Assembly: GCA_023014335.1 (NCBI GenBank) | Contig: JAECYW010000016.1 | Coordinates: forward strand, 1 to 64,000 | DNA: 64,000 bases | DNA from: Galerina marginata | Taxonomy: Eukaryota; Basidiomycota; Agaricomycetes; Agaricales; Galerinaceae | Reading direction: 5' to 3' | Part shown: positions 21,393-35,358 of the stretch, one piece after another | Numbering within the stretch: position 1 is the first letter of the stretch | Layout of the letters: each line of letters begins with the position of its first letter | Translations under genes and position numbers: made by a program | Notes under the pieces: generated by a model | The model's database searches: none | The model's input: the letters and a program-made list of their open reading frames with translations, nothing else | Told to the model about the DNA's origin: nothing

Positions 21393-24300
21393 AAATAGCC
21401 GCAGTCGGTCTACGAATAAGTTTTAAGTTAAGTAGTCGGAAATGTGGAAGAATGTGTGACAGAAAACCTAGATACTTACATCCATTGCTTGAACGGTCGC
21501 GTGCGTAGCACAACACGACATCCGTCCCAATTATTGTCTACTTTGGTCAGTTATGGAAAGATCCAGATTTATCTGGTGCAAATGACCCTAGGGGCGTTTG
21601 TTGATCCACGTTTTTCTATTATCAGCACCGGTTCCAACCTAGATCTGTACAAGTCCAGTCCGAAGGCCGATAACAGATAGTAATCCTAGGTTTATGTGTC
21701 ACTCGCGTCGGGATAGGCCTATCAGTACCCCAGCAGTACTAGGTTGGCGACACTCGGGAAACGCGCCGAGCAGTGCACTATCGCGTTGCACGTAGCGGAA
21801 AGAGGAAAGTTAGCTTGGATCTGCAAAAGGGAAATGCGCTGGCACCAAAAGAGTGCACAGCCTCTGATGGATCAAGCTATCTAATCTAATCACTGGTTCA
21901 CCAAAGAGCGATAGGACTTAGTGAATCGGAATCGAAAGCTACGCCCCGGGATAGGCTAATAAATGTGAACTTCAAGTGAGAAAATTGTTTATTTTGATCT
22001 CGAGACGATTCCTTGCCACGGGTCATTCAGAATTTAACATGTCAAGGACAAGTCAAGGATTTTTTTTCTTCGTGATCGTTTGAGCGTCCCGGGATGCCCG
22101 AAAAAGGTAGGAGGAAAAAGGAATTTCTGTACCTACTCCAATACGAATTTTTCTGCCTTACGATACCGTTCGTGACTCGCGAGAAAATGATCTCGGTCCG
22201 GGAAGTCTTCTTGCTGATGCTTCCTCCGTGCTGCCTGGAGGCTAAATAGTGTGTTACAATTACGATTCCAGTCATTACGGAAATCTCCAATAACTGGCTG
22301 ACGCGTTCCTCAGCACATGGTTGCTTCTCACCCTGTCGTTTCCCAACAATTGGGCCAGTGAAATGCCGGAAACTCTCTTTGAACCAGCTTCAAGGGGTTT
22401 GTCCACCGACGTGAGTCAAGACCCATTATCAGCGCTACTGGGGGCTTTCTTCGGGGTTTCTCAACCAGGTCGCTGGTCAAGCTTGGCATTATCGATCCTG
22501 CAGTGCTTTTTTTTCTGGGATCTTATTCGAGTTCTCGACTTGGAAAACATCGAAAAGTCGATTATTTTTAGGCCGCACGTGCCGTGCCGTTTTTGTGCTG
22601 TCGAAAATCGTCTCTGACGTTGAACAGGCGAGGTGACAGTATTCATCATTCGAAGCTGAAAATCGCAACATTTTCGATGTCTGTATTATGTCGTGGCCGT
22701 ATCAAATACACGCAATTCAGAAACTTCCCTTTTTGATTCAGCGCTAATTTTCGAGTGCTTCAATTGCATTCTGAATGACGGACTTGCATACTCGTTTTTT
22801 AATATCCGGGATGATAGAAAAGACCTGAAAGAGGAATTTAATATGTGTGGGTCGACGAGTAACGTGAATTCTTTCTCACATATCGACCCAAAATACATAT
22901 TCCATGACAAACGGGTTCCTATGGCCTACATTTAGCAAATATTCCTGGTCGGAATGTGACGGTGTCTCGGAAAAGGAGAAAGGCGAGATTTATACAGACT
23001 ATAATAAGGCGTTTTCTCATCTAGATTTACGAAAGCTAGATCTCTAACCTACCCAAACAGAGGCCATATACATGGTGAAAACCTTATTATTCCGTTGATC
23101 GAACCGACTCAAGCTTGCTGAACCTTATAAATACGGCAATGCCCCCCAAACCCGTCAAGTCGGCGAGCCAGTCTGCTAAAATTGGGATGACACCGAGTCA
23201 CTGTAATCATATACTTAGTCGACTATGGAATTCTCTGAATCCCACAGTCCAAACCGACGAAGTATGGGCGCTTTTTTATGTAGTTGTGGGTGGGCTCAAG
23301 GCATTGTAAAATTGTGATCACAGTGCAACTTTAGACACCACACATTGTATACACGGTTTGTTGATTATCTGATCTCCAATGCTGTTTATAGAATACTTTC
23401 AAGCTCGATAGAACATTGATATTATCGATGTGAACTATGATGACTGATGCGCCTCGTTCCTTACCCCATTTTATTTCCTTCCATCCCTAAAAGATATTTG
23501 GGGAAAGTTATTTTTGATGCGTCACTACATACCCATCAGATGCGCCAATGAAATTGCACCAGGCCGTCGACCCCCTTGGACGTATAAATAAAACCTTATC
23601 TCGTGCTTCAAGTCGATACCGGGCAGGTATTCCATTTTACCACCACTGGCACGAACCACACCCCTTTTCCTCAGTACTTAAATAGTACTTGCATTTCTCT
23701 AGCCAATTGCAGCTAGGCGCATACCGACTGAGCTGCCTATCAAGTAACGAGCATTCCATTGCCCACCTTGTACATTTCGTTAACCGGAGGCTCGGGCTTC
23801 GGGCTAATGAGCAATCGCATGTGGTCATGCGAATCGCCTCCAGGTTCCAATCGGATAGAAGCACGACCGATGGACGAAGAACCTGGGTTTTTCTCAAGCG
23901 GTTTGGTCTAGTAGAGGCGCTCTTCTTCCCGGGCCGTCAGCCAGAACTGTCAAGGTACTCAAAAATTGACCAGTCACGTAGAGTTTGTGATCATGTACAG
24001 GCGAAATTAAAGTGCTGTCTGCGCTGTGGGTTCGTTAATTTAATTCCGCGACATATGGGCTTCGAATGGTGTGCATCTGTGTGACGATGTTGAGAATTCC
24101 GAGTCCTCGTTGCAGGCGCCAATCAACCGCCGCAGGCAGCTTCTAGAATGTATTACGGTACGGTACTGTCACTTGGCGCAAGCAGACCGTTCTTGCGACT
24201 CTCTCGCGATCGACTCTCATTCGCGGACGGTACTGAATTTGTGTGTGGGATGCGTGGCTGTCGCGCCCACCGTCCTAGCTGTAGTTACATGTGTCAAGGT

Positions 24301-27138
24301 CGAATAAAATTTAAGCCGCTGGAAGCTTTAGTGAATCAATGGTTGATTTTTGGTGAGAGAAAGCACTATGGGCCGACCTGCCGAGAGGTTATAACGGAAC
24401 AAAAGACAGTCACAGACGAACTTTAATTGTGGGATTGGAACTGCTTTGGGATCTGACAGAACGGTACCATCAAACCAGATCAAACCATGTCCGGGGCTCA
24501 TTGGGTCTATTTTTAGATTTATAGTTTACAGATGGGTATTCGACTTACACGTTGAGCTCATTCAGATCATGAGACGCTTTGAGGCGGTGGAATGAGGTAG
24601 ATATTTATCCGCATCATACCTCCGAGCACAGGCTCGCCTTACGGAAAGGAAGGACTTAGGACATAAAGCAAGGGCATGCCGAACGCAGGGTTTCGAATTT
24701 CGGACGGCACATCGTGCCAAGGGCACGTCATTTACAGAGGACGCGGATTGCGTGGATTTGTGATCACCCCGTGTAAAGATAGCAGCAAGTCAACTGATGC
24801 GTCTGATGTATGATGAGAATCCGGCGAGGGAGAGAGCTATGGGAGCCAGGTACGCTAACTCCCTCTGCACATTCCCATTGCGTATGTACCCAGGGAATTA
24901 TGCATGCCGATGACATCTCCGTGGCACGAGCGATGGAGCGATTGGAAGGAAAAGTTCAATCACGGTCACCCTTGCTGTGCACTTTGACGGGTTCTTATTT
25001 TGACGTGAAGGTCCTGCGCCCGTTTTCCCTCTGTCAGTGCAGTGGGACGGTCAGGTCCAAGCTGCTCGAATTCGAGTTGTCAAAGTCTGCTGGACTCCTT
25101 ACTTCTGAATCACAAAGGCAGCTTTCTCACCTAAATCACAGAGCATGTTGGCCTCGCTTCTTTGTTGAACCATTAGGAAAGGCACCGATTTCCGATACGA
25201 ATCGACAGGCGTAGTGTGTGGTTCGGCCTGGTCTGGTGCATCTGGCATAGTAGGAACACAAAGAGAGAACAAAGCACCGATAATTAACTGACCTTCTTCG
25301 ACCGTCGAAAAGCCCTACGAAGGTCTCGTTGGTTGGTCTAGACGCACGCAGATCCTTCCAAGCTCAAAGCTAATTCGAAAGCACGTAAAAGCGCGCTTCA
25401 GCGTTAGAATCCCTTGATATGCAGACAGGAAGGAAAGTAAAGGTAAAAAAAAAATCAGTACGTTTGGATAGGCGATTTAGAAGCGGCGGTGGCGGACAGA
25501 CAGACAGACGGCAGCTCGCTTGAAAGGAGAGGGACCATGCGGTGCAGAGAAGGTGGTAGACACTTCCGGAGGCTCTGCGCGTCATCCATTCTGCAGCACT
25601 AATACCACCCTAACACAGGTCCAAGTTGACGGTTAACTTGCAAATGAACTCGAGCTTACCTTCGACTGAAATGAAAGTTGAGAAAGAAGTGCTTAATCCA
25701 GGAAGCACTGCAGTTGTACTGTAGTCTGCGAAGGTCGCACTGTCGTATGGATATGGATGAACGGTGTAAATAACGCGAACTCATGACCCACACATACCAG
25801 ATCAATACGCACACGCGATCGGGTCAAATACCAGTTCGGCGGATCAAACGTGCATTTGATCAATCAGCTTCGATCAATAGAGGTAACGACATCGATCAGA
25901 GGGGAAGACGACATGGGGAAATCCCTGCATTGCTGCATGGTCGCGGCTTGTCTGAACCGCTAGACGAGCGGACGAGCGAGAACAGGTGGGGGCGGGTTCG
26001 TTGGTCAGTGGAAGAATGGTTTTGGAGAGAGTTGACGTGTTGGTGTTTACTACTACTTACATAGTCGTCACGGATTTGGAATTTGGATGAGTAAGAAGGT
26101 ATGCATTGCACACCTATCCTACGTACACAGTCCAATACGTGTTAACCTACCATAAAACAAGGACTGAAAAAGAGAGGGGCGTAAGAAGAGCCTTTCCTAC
26201 ATAAAAGAGTGGTGTAGGTAACGAGGCGGAGGGGAGAGAAGGGTCCTTTAGTAATAGCGACTACAAATACATTGACAAGAAGTCCAAGTGCGAGATGAGG
26301 ATTAATAATTAAGGGGGGGAGTGGGAGTTGGAGGTCGGAGGAGGTCGGAGGCGGATGGTGCGGTCAAAGAAGCAAGGAAGAGATGGAGGTGGAGTGATGA
26401 GGGATAAGAGTGGAAGCTTGAAGACGTACAAAACGTTAACTTTAATATTTTAAGTATACATAGACGAGACGAGACGAGCGAGCCAGAAGCAGATCAACTG
26501 AATCTTCATAGATATTAATTATGAAAGCGCTGGGCTGGGATCAGATGAGGAAGCAGGCAGGTCGGAGCGGACGGTGGCGGGGAGAGAAGAGGCGTGACGG
26601 TGGTTATGGAATGTGTGGATGGAAGAACGGTCAACGTAGCCGACGTCGGGTAGTGTGTTGCGGATGCGGATGCCAAGCACACCCCTAGCGAGCGACATGA
26701 GGGCATCGGCACGGCGCACGGTGCACGGTGCACGTTCTGACGAGGACGAGGGGCCGTCGTTGTGTGTCGAAATAGATAGATAAATGATAGGTATAAAAGA
26801 ATAAGAGGGACGAAAAAAGTGTTCCTATACGAGTTATCAGAGCTTTTGTGGGTTGATTAAACGACTGGAAGGCAGCGACTTGATTACTGGGTACGGAAGG
26901 GACGATAGGGGTAGAGGTAAGTAAGTAAGCGGATTGACGACAAAAAAAGAATATACAGCATAATTTTATTTTTATATGGCGACAGAGGAGCAAGGGCACC
27001 AGCAGCGAGGACGAAGAAAGAAGCAAGAGACGAGAGAATTAAAATGGATGATTGAACATTTCGACGGGCTTTGATGGAGAGGAGTCCAGACAACAACAAC
27101 GCATCAGCCTAAACCGCATCTAGCAAGGCAAGCAACCT
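21393..27138. other. Long gene-poor interval
   Basis: I found no exon chain or domain here on either strand. The longest frames (plus 23689-24084, 24810-25214; minus 26685-27026) look like chance: no signal peptide, no conserved motif and no neighbouring exons with agreeing phases. From about 26160 to 26600 the plus strand is purine-rich (GAGGTCGGAGGAGGTCGGAG, near 26331) and probably includes the 3' UTR of the GATA gene. An unannotated non-coding RNA or a strongly diverged gene cannot be excluded. Confidence 0.45.
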
Positions 27139-28893
27139 CTAAGCAGCAGGCGACGGGGTATGCGACACCGACCCCGACTCCTGCTTCACAGACGCCGGAC
27201 CCGTATTCGAGCGGGAGATCGTCGAGGGTGGCGACGACGGCGCGTGATGCGAGTCCGCGGCGTTGTTGTTGTTCGAGGTAAGCGGCTCGTCAAACGGACG
27301 GCCCCCCCGCGGAGACGCGTGCGCGTGGGTGGTGGCTTGCAGCCGCGGGCTTTCCAAGGTCGGCCTCCGATGGGTGAGGAGAGGCGTGCCGGTCGCCGAG
27401 TTGGAGGTGCTGTGCGGGTTGCTGTGGTCGCTGCCGCTGCCACTAGCACCACCACCACCACCACCGCTGGTGGTGGTGCCCCCAGGGCCGGTGATGGTGT
27501 GCGAGTTGCTCCCGCCATTGCTGGCACTGCTGTGTCCGCTGCTGCTGACGTTCCCGTTGCTGCTGCTGGTGCTGCTGTTATTCCCGTGCCACGTCTGCAG
27601 CCCAGGGAGGGTGGTGCTGGGGTGGTAGTCCGCGGTGTTGACGGGGGTGATGGCTTGGTGGTGATACTGGTGGTACGGCGCGCCGCTGGAGATGGGGGGC
27701 AGCTGGTTGGACGAGGACGAGCCTGGGGGCGTGCGGCCGCGCAGGTTCTGCCCGGAGAGGGGTCCGCGTTTGTGGGGGAATTGATCCGGGCGGGGACGCG
27801 AGTGGGTCCGTTCGAAGAGACCGCATTTGTTGCAGAGCTGTTGGGTTTTACGTCATGAGGATGGGTAATGAAAAGGAAGAGGTGGAAGAACGTACCACTT
27901 TGCCTGGGCTGAGGTTGGACCTGCGCCAGGTGGACGTGTCGGTGGTGCAGCAGTTGAAGCACCTCCTGCGGATCCCGTCGGTGAGCTTGGTGGCGGCGTC
28001 GTCGGTGTGGACGATAGTCACGGGTGGCTGGCCCGGGATTGGGTACTGGCGGCTATAGTCGTGCATGTTCTGTTGTGGGTGCGACATGGGAGCGACTGCG
28101 AAATGAGCTGGAAGGGGATAGGGCTGGCGGGTGTCGGGGTGCTGGTGCTGGTCGTACCTTGGCTGCGGGTCAAAAGGAGGATGGGAAGCGTAGATATACT
28201 GTCCATGGTTTATAGGCTCGCGGGGCGAAGGGTAGTGATGTCTTGCTGATTGGATCACAGGCGGATCGTGTTGGGAGTATGTCGAATACATGGCAGCTGG
28301 CTGCATTGAATGTTGAGGAGGTGATCGACGTATGTGGGGCGTCGAGTTTGATGAGCGGTCGACCGAAACGACTGATGGGGAGGGCGAGTGGGAATTGCTG
28401 GACATGGTCGTGATGGGTGGCGGGGGGGACGGGGGGCGGTGGGAGTGCGAGCTGGTGTCAAAGTGGTGCCGGCGTCTGTCGTAGGTGTCGTTAAAAAGAG
28501 GAGTATCGAGACAGAAAGCGAGAGGGACGAACGGAGAAGACGACATCTGAAGTTGGTCGACACGTAGGGGCATGGAAGACGGCTGATCTTGGGACGGCTG
28601 ATTGACAAGTGAAGTGTCGTTTTCGTGTCGCTTCTTATCACTGCTGGGGCTTGATGCCAACTATATGGTCAAAACCCATCAGGAGTGGCCCGCGAAAAAA
28701 AAAAGAAAAAAGGCGCAAAAAAAAACATACGGAGCGAAGGGCTGGGTCAATGACGGCGTCAGACTGATCTTTTTTGTCGCGTGGCTGATGATCCTCCTTG
28801 GAGGACTTTGTTGAATCGCTGCAGATGATGATGATGGGGTATCAGAAAGGCTGTAGTATTTAAGGGCAATGCAACTCACCCAAACATGGGCAT
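27139..28893 (-). CDS. GATA-type zinc finger transcription factor
   Basis: Exons: 28893-28880 (14 nt, MPMFG), 28818-28731, 28660-27896, 27837-27139; 521 residues, all phases agree. The single GATA finger is split by the last intron: CFNC at 268-271, then TDTSTWRRSNLSPGK, then LCNKCGLFERTH with the second Cys pair at 291 and 294. The trailing basic stretch SRPRPDQFPHKRGPL follows, as in basidiomycete GATA regulators with a 19-residue loop. The N-terminal half is Pro/His/Ser-rich and disordered. The C-terminal part has Ser, Asn and Gly runs (GGGGGG) and a VKQESGS stretch resembling a sumoylation motif. It is a nuclear DNA-binding protein expected to bind GATA sites; targets cannot be deduced. 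A start at the in-frame TTG 28660 is ruled out because a stop precedes it and the upstream exons splice cleanly. Confidence 0.88.
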
Positions 28894-31800
28894 CCTGCTG
28901 GATCACTGATGGCTGTATCAATTCAACCCAGCGCTCAGCCCAAATCGAACCGTGCTGAACCCCCTCCCATCAAAATTTTTTCAACCCCCGACTCATTCCG
29001 GTCACACGCCGCTCAGCGGCTCACCCGCATTCAGTCGCCGAAATCTCCTGTCCATCTCCGCCCTCCTCTGGCTCGCACCTCGGATCACACGGCCCATCTG
29101 TCCCTCTGACCAACAAGTACGATTTGTTCTTATCCTACCCGCAGCAATGGACTCGAGTTCCTGACTCCAGCGTGGTGTCTCCTGCTATTGTGCGCTACTT
29201 CCGTCTCAGAGACACCTCTTTGGACCGATTACAGCCGCATCGGGATCGGTCAACCACCTTATCATATCGACCCTGCACACCATCAATTTCCCCTCGCCAT
29301 CTCAGATCCCTTCAATTATGGATCAATCGTTCGATGATGCCTTTGCTGATCCTAACAAATAATAAAAACGGATTCAATCCCAAGCCCAGTCCTCTTCGCG
29401 AAGGGCTCGTCTTTTTTAATAGCCCACACCGCAAAACTCGACATCGCCCAGTGCTGGGCTTCTATCATCACATCAACATCCATTCCAAGTGTCAATTACA
29501 ACCCGGCGCCAGCTCTTTTCTGTCCTTGTGCCAAATTTATACCTATCGGCTGTTTCCTTTTATTCTTTTTTTCTCGTCCTCTAGAATTACTCCCAATAAA
29601 TTCCTGCGTCTGACAAATACGCCGTTCGGTACTGCAGAATCCAGATGCACGCTTCCTGACCGACCCGATAGACCCTCATCTCGGTCTGGATCCACTTTTA
29701 TCCACCTCATCTCAGGCCCCTTCATTAAACGCGTACTAGTTGTTCACGACTGTGCGATCCGTGCTGAAAACGCGCTCGCTTCTTTTACCATCTGACCTTC
29801 CTGCTTACTCCCTCCGAGCGATATACTGCACCGTCTACATTCGCCGCTTCCGAAATAATAAAAATCCCCACCGCGAAATGGATTCCCCCCATCACACGCA
29901 CTGCAGCTCTGCTCTTCCTTCCTAAAAATACACCCCATCACCGTACGTACGGGGAAAATATATATATCCACGCCGGAAAACGCCACAGGTATCTGCACAT
30001 CCGAATTATTCGAGTCACCGTCCAAAATCAAAAATTCTAGTCACGGATTGGAGCTTTGAATTAACTCCTTGCCAATAAACCACTATCAGTCCTCTCTTTA
30101 AGAAACTTCGTATCCACTACAGTATGAGCGTGAGACTGGGGCTCTACTCTAGCCTAGGCTCGTGGGTGCTTCGGGGTTTCAGCACTATCGCTGTTTATGC
30201 GAACCGGTGCATTGCAGTTAACGATAGAGCACATGGCCGGGTTCCTTCTCCTTCCTTCTCATCCCCCCCCCCCACACAGCTTGTTTCTGTCTCTGCCTCT
30301 CAGCCTCAGCGTCCCCGCGCCGTGCTTCCGACGCTTTTCTTTACTGCAGGCGTTAATGTTCACGCGAGAAGTCCCTCGGGGAAGTCGAAGGTCATTCATT
30401 ATCCTTATCCTCATCCTTCATTCGCCAGCCAAGCAAGCGTCCAGAACCCTTCATTAGATTAGCTAGCTGGCTGGACTGGACTGGAAACGAATTCTTTCTT
30501 TGGGCGAGAAGCGTGCCATCACCCTGGGTCGACCGCACCGGGTTAACAACTTCGATTTCTACCCTCCATAATACTCCCAGAAGGGAATGCCCAAAATGCG
30601 ATGACGAAGGTGAACGCCTCTTCTTCTCTCGGGACTTCTTGCTCGTGTGCGTGCCCCATCAGCTGGATCATCAGCTTGGGCTGATCCAGGTGGGCCAGTG
30701 GGCTTCGAGAAGCCGCTTATTTCGCTAAATGAACCTCCGCCACCACCGTATATCCTGTACCAGCTCGTCGTCACTTTTGCACTACTGTAATACCGGCAGA
30801 TCCTGGCGTTATTTTTACATTTCGCGGCGGCGTCGATTCTCCACAAAGACGTGTTATAATATTAATATAAACCAAGCTCGACTCCTTCTCTTTATTGCCT
30901 TCTTCTCCTTCTCCTTTCCGTTTCCGTTTCGTGCACCACGGCTTTCGACTGGAGGATTCTACCCGACTGGGCGCTGGCGCTGTTTCTGTTCTCACCAAGC
31001 TCCGCTACCATGCAGAAATAAATAAAAATCTCCCTTTAGCTCGGTCCATCTCCCCCGGACTCGGCGCGTTATTGATTATTGATTATTGTGGCTCTCCGAA
31101 ATTTCGGTGATGTTTTGTTTATTTTTCGAACGCTAGATCACTCTATCAATTACGACATGTACGTATTCATATTTTCGTCCACAATAAAAATTCTCCAAAC
31201 GGGTTCGCCCACCGATACACACAAATGGGATCCTTGTTACTAACCGACTGGGCTCTCCTCCCCAATTTGGTTCCGGGAAACACAAAAGCGGTGAATGCGG
31301 TGCGTGCCAACTGTTCGAATGTTCGAATGCAAGAGGCGCCATCGGGGATGATATCAATCATCGCTCCAGACTAAGGCACGAACTGATCACATATACAGCC
31401 ATTTTGACCATCAACGAGCACCCCAGATCATCCTACGCATTGTACAAATACCTCCATCAGGACACGCAAACCAAACTATCACATCCCCCCAGGCGGACTG
31501 TCGAAATTTACGTCGGAGCTAAATTTGCAATCAGGTCGGTGGGTATTGTGATTTGTATTGCTGCGGTCTTTTGGTTTTGGCGTGTGTCAAGTGGTTCCTA
31601 CACCTGTTGAACAGGACAGAAAATACGAGTAAGTGACGATGTCGCGGGCAGGGCTATACTCACTGAATTTTGGGGGACAGGCATCGGGTATGACAGGCGC
31701 GTCAAACGTCGGACTCTCATCACTGATTGAACTCAGCTACGAGCGCGTACTTTCCGTCAGCACCATACAGCGCGGGCCGGGACAATTATTGCTGGCGAGG

Positions 31801-34433
31801 TGCAAAGACATTTTGGTGCTCAGCTGGAATCAATAAGTAGACCAAAATTGTTGGGCCTAGTGTTTACGCTGACGATCTACAATCTATCAGTAACTGGGGA
31901 TACAAACTGAATGACTTTTCTGCCTGATCGGTGTGATTTCTTCGACTTGATTAAATATTCCTGAAACTCTGAACTCGTCGCTGGCATGCAGTCGCGAGAG
32001 GTCTTCTCCCGAGATCAAACATTTGTTTACACCGCAGTTCCATGAAGATGAATTTTGGAGTCGTCCCCACGGATTGCAAGAGGCAATTATAGTCGCTTGT
32101 TTCATCTGTTCGTATTGGTACGTTACTGTTAACCTTGAGATGCAGCAAGATCTCGTTGTAATTGTATTCCAGGCTCCTGGCTCATATCCGCTCCTTTGGC
32201 GTGTTGTTGACATGTAATTCCGAATTTCCAGTTATCTCCTTGCGCCTCGTGGATAAACTCTAACGCGCGCGCCAATCTATTTTTTAAATTTCATTTTCCA
32301 TGGAGTCTACAACCAGTTCGCTTGGGGACAGAAATTACTCCCTGCCGTCTAAATCCTCAGAACCCGGTCGCGAGTAATAATCTCTTCGCGTACGTGTAAA
32401 GTTTAGTAAAGCGATCACGGTGGCAACGCACGCGTCATTGTCCTTTATGGCATTATTACGCCGTTCCCGAGCCATGAAGTCGGTTTATTTGTGCGTGCAA
32501 CCCATGGCAGGCGGTGTGGGTACTCTTCTGTTCAAAACTAGAATACTTGAAAGCTCCAGATAATCTCGAGGAATGTCATTTTCCGAGCCCTACGGGGTTC
32601 TGTTGCCTTCTATACTATTTCAAGGCAGTGTTCGACACCGGAAGACTATCGATGGATCAGGGTTCAATCTTAAAATGGGTTGTGGTCTACACGATGCCTC
32701 CGCCAATCATAAATTTACTTTGGCGAATATATGTAAGGCTGCTGTAACTTCAAGAAAGAAGATGGCTATGTTAGCCATGTAATAGTTTACGAGCAGCAAC
32801 TTATGGCCGTGGAATTTTAATTTTGCGAGCTGGGAAACGTTGGATAAGTCGACTGGAATTCTTTCCACTCCCGGCGCATCAGAAAGTTCGTATTGACGGT
32901 TGCCAGCACTAAAATTTTATTCCGAATGCCCTCACAAACCCGCTGTCCAGTTCGTCCTGGCCTACCCACCTGTATCCCCACCTCCAGCGACGCGAGTGTT
33001 AAGCCCGCGGATGATAGCGGCATTGCAGCATGCGCTGCTTGCTGTGAGAGCCTAGGCCACACCGTAGAAGGTCGTGCCTCAATGCAGACTTTCAAATTTC
33101 ATTTCGCGGGCTTTCTCTATGGCGCGTGGAATTGAGGTCCTTCAGCTCAGGCCCTGCTGCCGTTCACGGGAAATGTGCTGTCACGAATCACATGGAGGAG
33201 CGCCTTCTGGGAGACGTGCAGTATTAAGGTTCGACACCAGTGAGTCGATGTGCCTCAATAATTCTCACTGCACTAATGCCGATGCCAAGAACGGGGAGGC
33301 GGACTCCTTGGGCTTGTCTGGATCGTCTTTCATTACTACAAGCGAAAATCACACAAGAGTCACCCCATTGCTCACTACCTGCGGTGTATTCTACCTTTTC
33401 GTCACTTCTCGCACTTGAGCTTTCCAGCTACATAGACTCGTTCTTCTCGAGTGAGTCTATACCTTTTCCTTTAATTCCAACACACTCAAATTAAAGTTTT
33501 CAACGTCCACGCAAGCTGCTTGTTTTTAAATACGAATATCATACTTTGGCCTCCAATCTCAACGCCGGCCATACCTTACTTTCCCGTTGCCACAACGTGG
33601 AGAATTCTTCTTCCGCGCTACCATTACTCTCTCGTTTCTGCCATAGGAAGGCTTTCTAACGCAGCTAGAGATTACAATCAAAATTTCGGAATGACGTCTA
33701 GCAGCCTACAATGAACGCAGCTTCCACTCAATTTCCAGGATTTGACATTTTAACCAAACTCTCGAACTCTCTCCTTTGCCAACGAACCTCCCAACGAATA
33801 TATGCAGGTTTCCATTAACAAGCTTGTCACGGTCGACCTTTCAAAATCCAACCCCCTTTTTCTTTTGTGAAGGCCATGGGAAATGTTCTTGAAGCTCGAA
33901 ATTCAAATCGGATATCCTGTCCTTGTCTTCACCCCTACACCCAGTCTCAGCCGACGTTGGGGAAACACCCCGCCCTACGACCTCTTCCAATGACATGTAT
34001 TGCAACTCAACCATCGCTTCCTAGTCGCGGAAAAGCAGAATAAATTTAATGGACGTTGTTTAAACCTTCATAGCGACTTGCTTGGACGACCTAATTCATT
34101 CTCCAGTGCGCGTATTCCATTTCCACTCCGAGTCAGGATCTTGTCCCTTTCAAACGAAAACGAGTTGTAGGACCTATTCACGATTCTGGAGTTATTTTTA
34201 CTCTTCCATGCATTTCAAATTGATAAATGATGAGATTGGATCTACGGTTTGATGTCAAGGACAATTGAGCAATCACTTTGTGGCGAAGGAACGTTGTTGG
34301 GATTTGGCCGGCACGAATCCACGGCACCGAACCGCCGGCTAAAATGATCGACCCACCGAGTCATCCACGCCGATTTCCGTCGACACTTTCATCATCTTCA
34401 CGGCCACCCTTCTGCCCGTTTCGGCGTTCTATC
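28894..34433. other. Long interval with no confident gene
   Basis: Contains the promoter side of the GATA gene. At 29145-29360 two plus-strand frames both look locally coding: one containing TDYSRIGIGQPPYHIDP, the other ending MDQSFDDAFADPNK. I could not build a gene from either. 29.1-31.1 kb is pyrimidine-rich on the plus strand, with C runs (for example near 30265). The remainder (31.1-34.4 kb) shows only short scattered frames. The 5' flank of the C2HC5 gene lies at its right end. Confidence 0.4.
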
Positions 34434-35358
34434 ATGCAGTATCGCCCAGCTTGGAAGCAGCACTCATCTCTCCCATCGGATCGTATCAAACAACCACCAA
34501 ACAATGTCGCCAAAAGCAAGGGAAAGGGCAAGCTACAGCCTCCTCCCGAACCACCAAAGAGCAAAGATGTACGCAGACTAGAGAAGCTACTAGGCGGTGT
34601 TCAGATTGCTACGGGTCAAGAAAGAGATCCAAATGGCGGTTGCTTTTGCCTAGGTTCGTTTTGCGCATACCCACAACATCGGCTGATTGAAAATACATCT
34701 ATCAACCTACGATTTTCAGCTAGGACACACGAGCTATCGTCTTACATGCCGATCTGCCACTCTTGCGGTCTAATACTATGTTCCGTTAATCTTCCCCAGT
34801 ATTGTTGCCCGTTTTGCGACAAGATCCTCATGACGGGAACTGGTTCGCGAATCTCTTATCAGTCAACTGGAAACGCAGCTCGCTTCGACTATCATTAAGG
34901 AACAAGAAGCGAAAGAGAAAGCTATCCAAGATTCCCAAAAGGCAGCTGGTGCCTTTCCGACTTTGTCCAGTTCTGCATTATCGTTATCATCGCCATCACC
35001 GGTGCCCGCTGCTTCTGTACCTCCGCCTTCCAAGCAGACCCATACAGTTCTGTCATTGACCTCTAACAAACGCGTGGTCGTTTCATCCTATACAAGCACA
35101 CCAGTCCAGTCTCGACCTGCGTCCAGGAACGAAGATGTCGAAGAAGAACCCATCCGCGTTCCACGACCGCCCCCAGAACCCACGCATGCCGATAGGACGC
35201 CTCAGCCTAGCCGTCCTTGGGAGAACTTGATCCACGGAGCGGTGACGTATAAACCGCGATTGCGAGTTGACGATGATACCACCCCGAAAGGCCCATCTCG
35301 GCGAAGACGGGCGAATAAAGGAAAGGAGAAAGAGACCTCTTCGGGGCAGAACGTCTGA
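34434..35358 (+). CDS. TRIP4/ASC-1-type C2HC5 zinc finger protein (one apparent frame break)
   Basis: Exon 1 is 34434-34653, intron 34654-34719 (GTTCGT..TTCAG), exon 2 runs to 35358. The start at 34434 (MQYRPAW) is chosen over an upstream in-frame codon because fungal relatives begin with a similar Met..Arg-x-Ala-Trp. Residues 70-106 form the zf-C2HC5 module of activating signal cointegrator 1: GGCFCLARTHELS, PICHSCGLILC, CCPFCDKIL. Splicing is needed to bring the first Cys pair next to ARTH. After ILMT the frame is lost. Dropping one G from GGG at 34835-34837 restores a helix (MTELVRESLISQLE) and 285 residues ending TSSGQNV, including PTLSSS, THTVLSL, RPWENLIHGAVTYKP. ASC-1 proteins act in transcription coactivation and ribosome quality control (with ASCC helicase). 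This short form has no ASCH domain. Either a sequence error or a damaged gene. Confidence 0.78.

Noticed and set aside
27160..27858. 232-codon plus-strand frame rich in Arg, Val and Ala
   Set aside because: It is the complement of the Ser/Thr/Pro-rich last exon of the GATA gene; its composition follows from GC-rich third positions and it has no motif.
29124..29795. 223-codon plus-strand frame
   Set aside because: Composition changes along the frame, the start is not ATG-supported by context, and other frames look better locally; no domain or splice support.
34278..34433. N-terminal extension of the C2HC5 protein (MWRRNV..)
   Set aside because: In frame but Pro/Ser/Arg-rich without likeness to relatives; MQYRPAW at 34434 is the better start.
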